From JAAGZL01 sp050288625 (lineage in GTDB: Bacteria > Pseudomonadota > Gammaproteobacteria > Chromatiales > Chromatiaceae): a stretch of DNA of 34,730 bases. Positions 32,564 to 34,730 of this stretch are shown one piece after another. The position numbers and the translations under genes are program-made. Each line of letters starts with the position of its first letter. Position 1 is the stretch's first letter. The notes below the pieces were generated by a model. It was not told the origin of the DNA. It saw only the letters and a list, made by a program, of their open reading frames with translations, and did no database searches. The stretch covers positions 1-34,730 of the forward strand of contig JBNKEE010000028.1 of assembly GCA_050288625.1 (NCBI GenBank), given 5' to 3'.

Positions 32564-34297
32564 TTAGTTCTTGTTCCATGAATAGGTCACCTTAACTTCG
32601 TTTCCAGGTTCCACAAACTCGAGTGAACTGCAAAGCTCTTGTATAAGATGTAAACCTCGCCCAAAGAGTCTGTAGTAATCAGAATTATCACACTGAAAAT
32701 TCTTGTAATCAAAACCACTTCCGCTGTCTGAAATGGTTATTGTAATTTCACCTCCAGCAACTGTTGAGTATGAGTGTAGGTATATGCAGATAAATCCATC
32801 TGTTAATGCTTCCAGTCGCCTCTCACGTTCTGTGAAGTAGTGGGTGAAGCCATCCTGAGTGTGCTTGAGGGTGGAGTCCATGCCTAATACGCCATGATCA
32901 AGTGCGTTGGTGTAAAGTTCTGTGAGGATTGTATATATGATTCTTCGATGCTCTCCAAGACCGTCTATTTCCTGCATATGGTTCATTAACAACGGAATAG
33001 GGTCAGCGTCACACAGGCGGTTTCCACGCAGTATTAAGGTAAATTCAACAGAGTTGTCGTTATCAGGCTTATTCACACTATAAAAATTATTTTTTATGTC
33101 TGACGTTCGGTTACTGATCTTCTGCAGAATATCTGGTATGAAAGGGATCTCCGCAATGCTGATGTCATCAGTCTGAGATGCGCCACCACAATGGTTGTTT
33201 AAGGATCGTGAGATGCTAGCAATGGCAGATTCGCCTGCGCGGCAGTTTGCAATAGCCTGTTCAAGTCTGGTGCAGCCAAACTGTTCGCGATTCTCATTGA
33301 CTGCTTCGGTTACACCGTCTGTCACTAACAGTACTTTGTCACCAGGGTTTACCTTAACCACCTCTATGAATTCATTGAAATCAACATTTTTACTGATTCC
33401 AAGCGGGATACCGAGAGAAGGAGTACGATGCTTGATTTGATTATTTTCCCTGTTTAGAAGCAAGATGTCAGGCATACCGCAATTACAAAAAGAGGCATGA
33501 TCAAGAGTATGTGGGATTGTTACAAACTGAGCTGCCATAAACATTCCTGTTGGAAGGAGTTCGTACAATTTTATATTGATAGCGGACAATGTTTGCTGGA
33601 TAGAGAATCCCTTCCCAGTCATGGCCCGGAAAACCTCCGAAGCTGGCATGGCCCCAAGTGCCGCGGCAAGTCCGTGTCCGGTGAAGTCTCCCATTAATAC
33701 ATTCAAGTCACCAGATGGTGAATATGCTGTTAATAGAATATCGCCACTGAAAAGGTCGGCAGGCTTTAGCAAGGTCTGTATGTTACTTAATGCAACATTT
33801 TCAGAGACTACAGCGCAGGCAAATACCTGTTCTGCCAGACGCTGATCCTGTTGGGTTCGGGCATACAGCATATTGACCTCGCCATGGAGTTGGGAGAATC
33901 TCTCCATAGATTGTATCTTTGCTTTAAGTAGTGTGCTGCTAATCGGCTTGGTAAGAAAATCATCGCCGCCGACTTCGATACATTTCGCAAGATCATCTTC
34001 ACCGGTTACACCGGTCAAAAAGATTACGGGTGTGAATCTGTCGGTTGGTATAGATTTGATCTCTTTGACAGCATGATAACCGTCCATCACCGGCATCATT
34101 ACATCCATCAAAATTATATCAGGTGACTCAGTCTTGAATAGCTCAATAGCCATGGCACCATCTTCGGCGTGGATGACTTCATATCCGATCTGACCCAGAA
34201 TAGCACCGATCATTATTCGGTTTGTACGTTCATCGTCAGCTACCAGGGCCTTGCCCCTGGTTTTTAGGTTGACTGCTTCTTTTGCAACTTCATTCAT
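32564..34297 (-). CDS. Response regulator / PP2C phosphatase / anti-sigma-type kinase fusion
   Basis: A 577-residue three-domain regulator. Residues 15-135 are a receiver domain with Asp65 (ILMDVMMPVMDG) and a conserved LTKP. Residues about 155-375 are a SpoIIE/RsbU-type PP2C phosphatase: its metal motifs MGDFTGHGLAAALGA, LLVTDGVTEAVNE and GGASQTDDISI are intact, so it should remove phosphate from an anti-sigma antagonist. Residues about 425-575 are an RsbW-like HATPase: N box LTELYTNALDHG, ISDSGSGFD and the G2 motif FGRGLHLIQELC are intact. The molecule therefore carries opposing phosphatase and kinase activities. The likely partner is a STAS protein outside the window. It heads an operon with the diguanylate cyclase. 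Confidence 0.93.
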   Translation of the reverse strand: MNEVAKEAVNLKTRGKALVADDERTNRIMIGAILGQIGYEVIHAEDGAMAIELFKTESPDIILMDVMMPVMDGYHAVKEIKSIPTDRFTPVIFLTGVTGEDDLAKCIEVGGDDFLTKPISSTLLKAKIQSMERFSQLHGEVNMLYARTQQDQRLAEQVFACAVVSENVALSNIQTLLKPADLFSGDILLTAYSPSGDLNVLMGDFTGHGLAAALGAMPASEVFRAMTGKGFSIQQTLSAINIKLYELLPTGMFMAAQFVTIPHTLDHASFCNCGMPDILLLNRENNQIKHRTPSLGIPLGISKNVDFNEFIEVVKVNPGDKVLLVTDGVTEAVNENREQFGCTRLEQAIANCRAGESAIASISRSLNNHCGGASQTDDISIAEIPFIPDILQKISNRTSDIKNNFYSVNKPDNDNSVEFTLILRGNRLCDADPIPLLMNHMQEIDGLGEHRRIIYTILTELYTNALDHGVLGMDSTLKHTQDGFTHYFTERERRLEALTDGFICIYLHSYSTVAGGEITITISDSGSGFDYKNFQCDNSDYYRLFGRGLHLIQELCSSLEFVEPGNEVKVTYSWNKN

Positions 34298-34454
34298 TGA
34301 AATTGGACCGACTACTAATATAGCTATTTACTTATATTCCATTGTTTTTATTACAAAATGTGTGCGCTAGTGATATACGTAAATGTATCGGCATGGTGAA
34401 TATAATTCTTTAGTCACCGATGAACGTTTATGTTTGCACAATCATGGTGGTTAC
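34298..34454. other. Intergenic gap with no supported gene
   Basis: AT-rich divergent region between the regulator operon (-) and the riboswitch (+). I see no ribosome binding site, ORF or recognised operator. The promoter of the regulator operon must be here but no pair of boxes stands out. Confidence 0.4.
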
Positions 34455-34483
34455 TTGACGGTAACTGATTATCCAATTAAAGT
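34455..34483 (+). promoter_or_regulatory. Promoter of the cobalamin riboswitch transcript
   Basis: TTGACG (34455-34460), a 17-base spacer and TAAAGT (34478-34483) place the start at about 34490. This is exactly where the aptamer begins. Confidence 0.6.
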
Positions 34484-34490
34484 GCACGAC

Positions 34491-34671
34491 ACCTGAGGTA
34501 TCTGCGCTGCGCAGATAAATGGGAAGTCGGTGCGAAAAGATTCAATGCCGACACTGCCCCCGCAACGGTAGGCAGGGTAAATGATCAGCAACAGGCCACT
34601 GTGTTTACACATGGGAAGGCGCTGAATCCTAGGAGAGATCCGCCCTGTGAGTCCGGAGACCAGCCTCTGGT
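34491..34671 (+). ncRNA. Cobalamin (adenosylcobalamin) riboswitch
   Basis: A B12-sensing leader. Visible conserved parts are the closing helix ACCTGAGG (34491-34498) with CCTCTGGT (34664-34671), the GGGAAGTCGGTGCGAAA segment (34520-34536), and CCGACACTGCCCCCGCAACG with GTA following. The B12 box context AGGCCACTG lies at about 34592-34600, and GTCCGGAGACCAGCC at 34651-34665. These are the core elements of the AdoCbl class. The regulated gene is past the window end. It is normally a B12 transporter (btuB-like), a cobalamin synthesis gene, or a B12-independent isozyme. The 59 bases after the aptamer would hold the expression platform and show no gene yet. Confidence 0.95.
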
Positions 34672-34730
34672 AGTAACCCATGGATGTTGCGGCGGGCGAC
34701 ACAGGTGAACTCTTGGCCATTCCGGCAGAT

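Noticed and set aside
34469..34720. 83-codon ORF (-) over the riboswitch
   Set aside because: It is the complement of the cobalamin aptamer, whose conserved bases explain the sequence.

Overview
The window reads as chromosomal DNA of a free-living or symbiotic sulfur-oxidising gammaproteobacterium. The main evidence is synteny. The run mtaD / mtnA-gyrA-serC-pheA-hisC-tyrA-aroA-cmk-rpsA-ihfB, with ubiG-mupP-yciK beside it, is the Pseudomonas-type order. The rluE-mnmA-hflD-purB block is also gammaproteobacterial. The dissimilatory-type ATP sulfurylase (sat) closely resembles, from memory, the enzymes of Chromatiales-like sulfur oxidisers and tubeworm symbionts. I see no insertion sequence, prophage or CRISPR array. 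This is mainly core genome, with the unusual content in the gaps.

Layout. 1-204 (-): 5' part of tmRNA, including its tag frame. 419-3137 (+): a ComEA-like helix-hairpin-helix protein, sat and an ADP-ribose pyrophosphatase, with a hairpin-rich repeat between the last two. 3341-5589 (-): MscS channel, a small secretin-like protein and a PLD-like DUF7931 protein. 5649-5786 (-): a textbook CRP-type site at -41.5 from a predicted start, leading into a short predicted transcript with a terminator. 5865-11918 (-): diguanylate cyclase, rluE, a secreted conserved protein, mnmA, hflD, a LEA-like lipoprotein and purB. 12075-15599 (-): mtaD, ubiG, mupP and yciK. 15679-30580 (+): mtnA, gyrA, serC, serA, pheA, hisC, tyrA, aroA, cmk, rpsA, ihfB and pabB. 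This long run joins serine, aromatic amino acid, histidine and folate precursor synthesis to pyrimidine nucleotide and translation genes. 30572-34297 (-): a REC-PP2C-HATPase regulator, a REC-GGDEF cyclase, lexA and an unannotated 49-codon ORF. 34455-34671 (+): a promoter and a cobalamin riboswitch whose target lies beyond the window.

The most interesting signal is around lexA. Its promoter carries two GTTC-N7-GTTC direct repeats, the form known for alphaproteobacterial LexA rather than the CTGT-N8-ACAG box of enteric LexA. A third copy, 12/15 identical to one of them, overlaps the -35 of a promoter just downstream of lexA. That promoter drives the 49-codon ORF, which has a strong ribosome binding site and a hydrophobic C-terminus. 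I infer a small SOS-induced membrane protein, comparable in concept to Caulobacter SidA or E. coli TisB, in a lineage with a non-enteric SOS operator. The CRP-linked short transcript at 5649-5786 is the second candidate for something undescribed.
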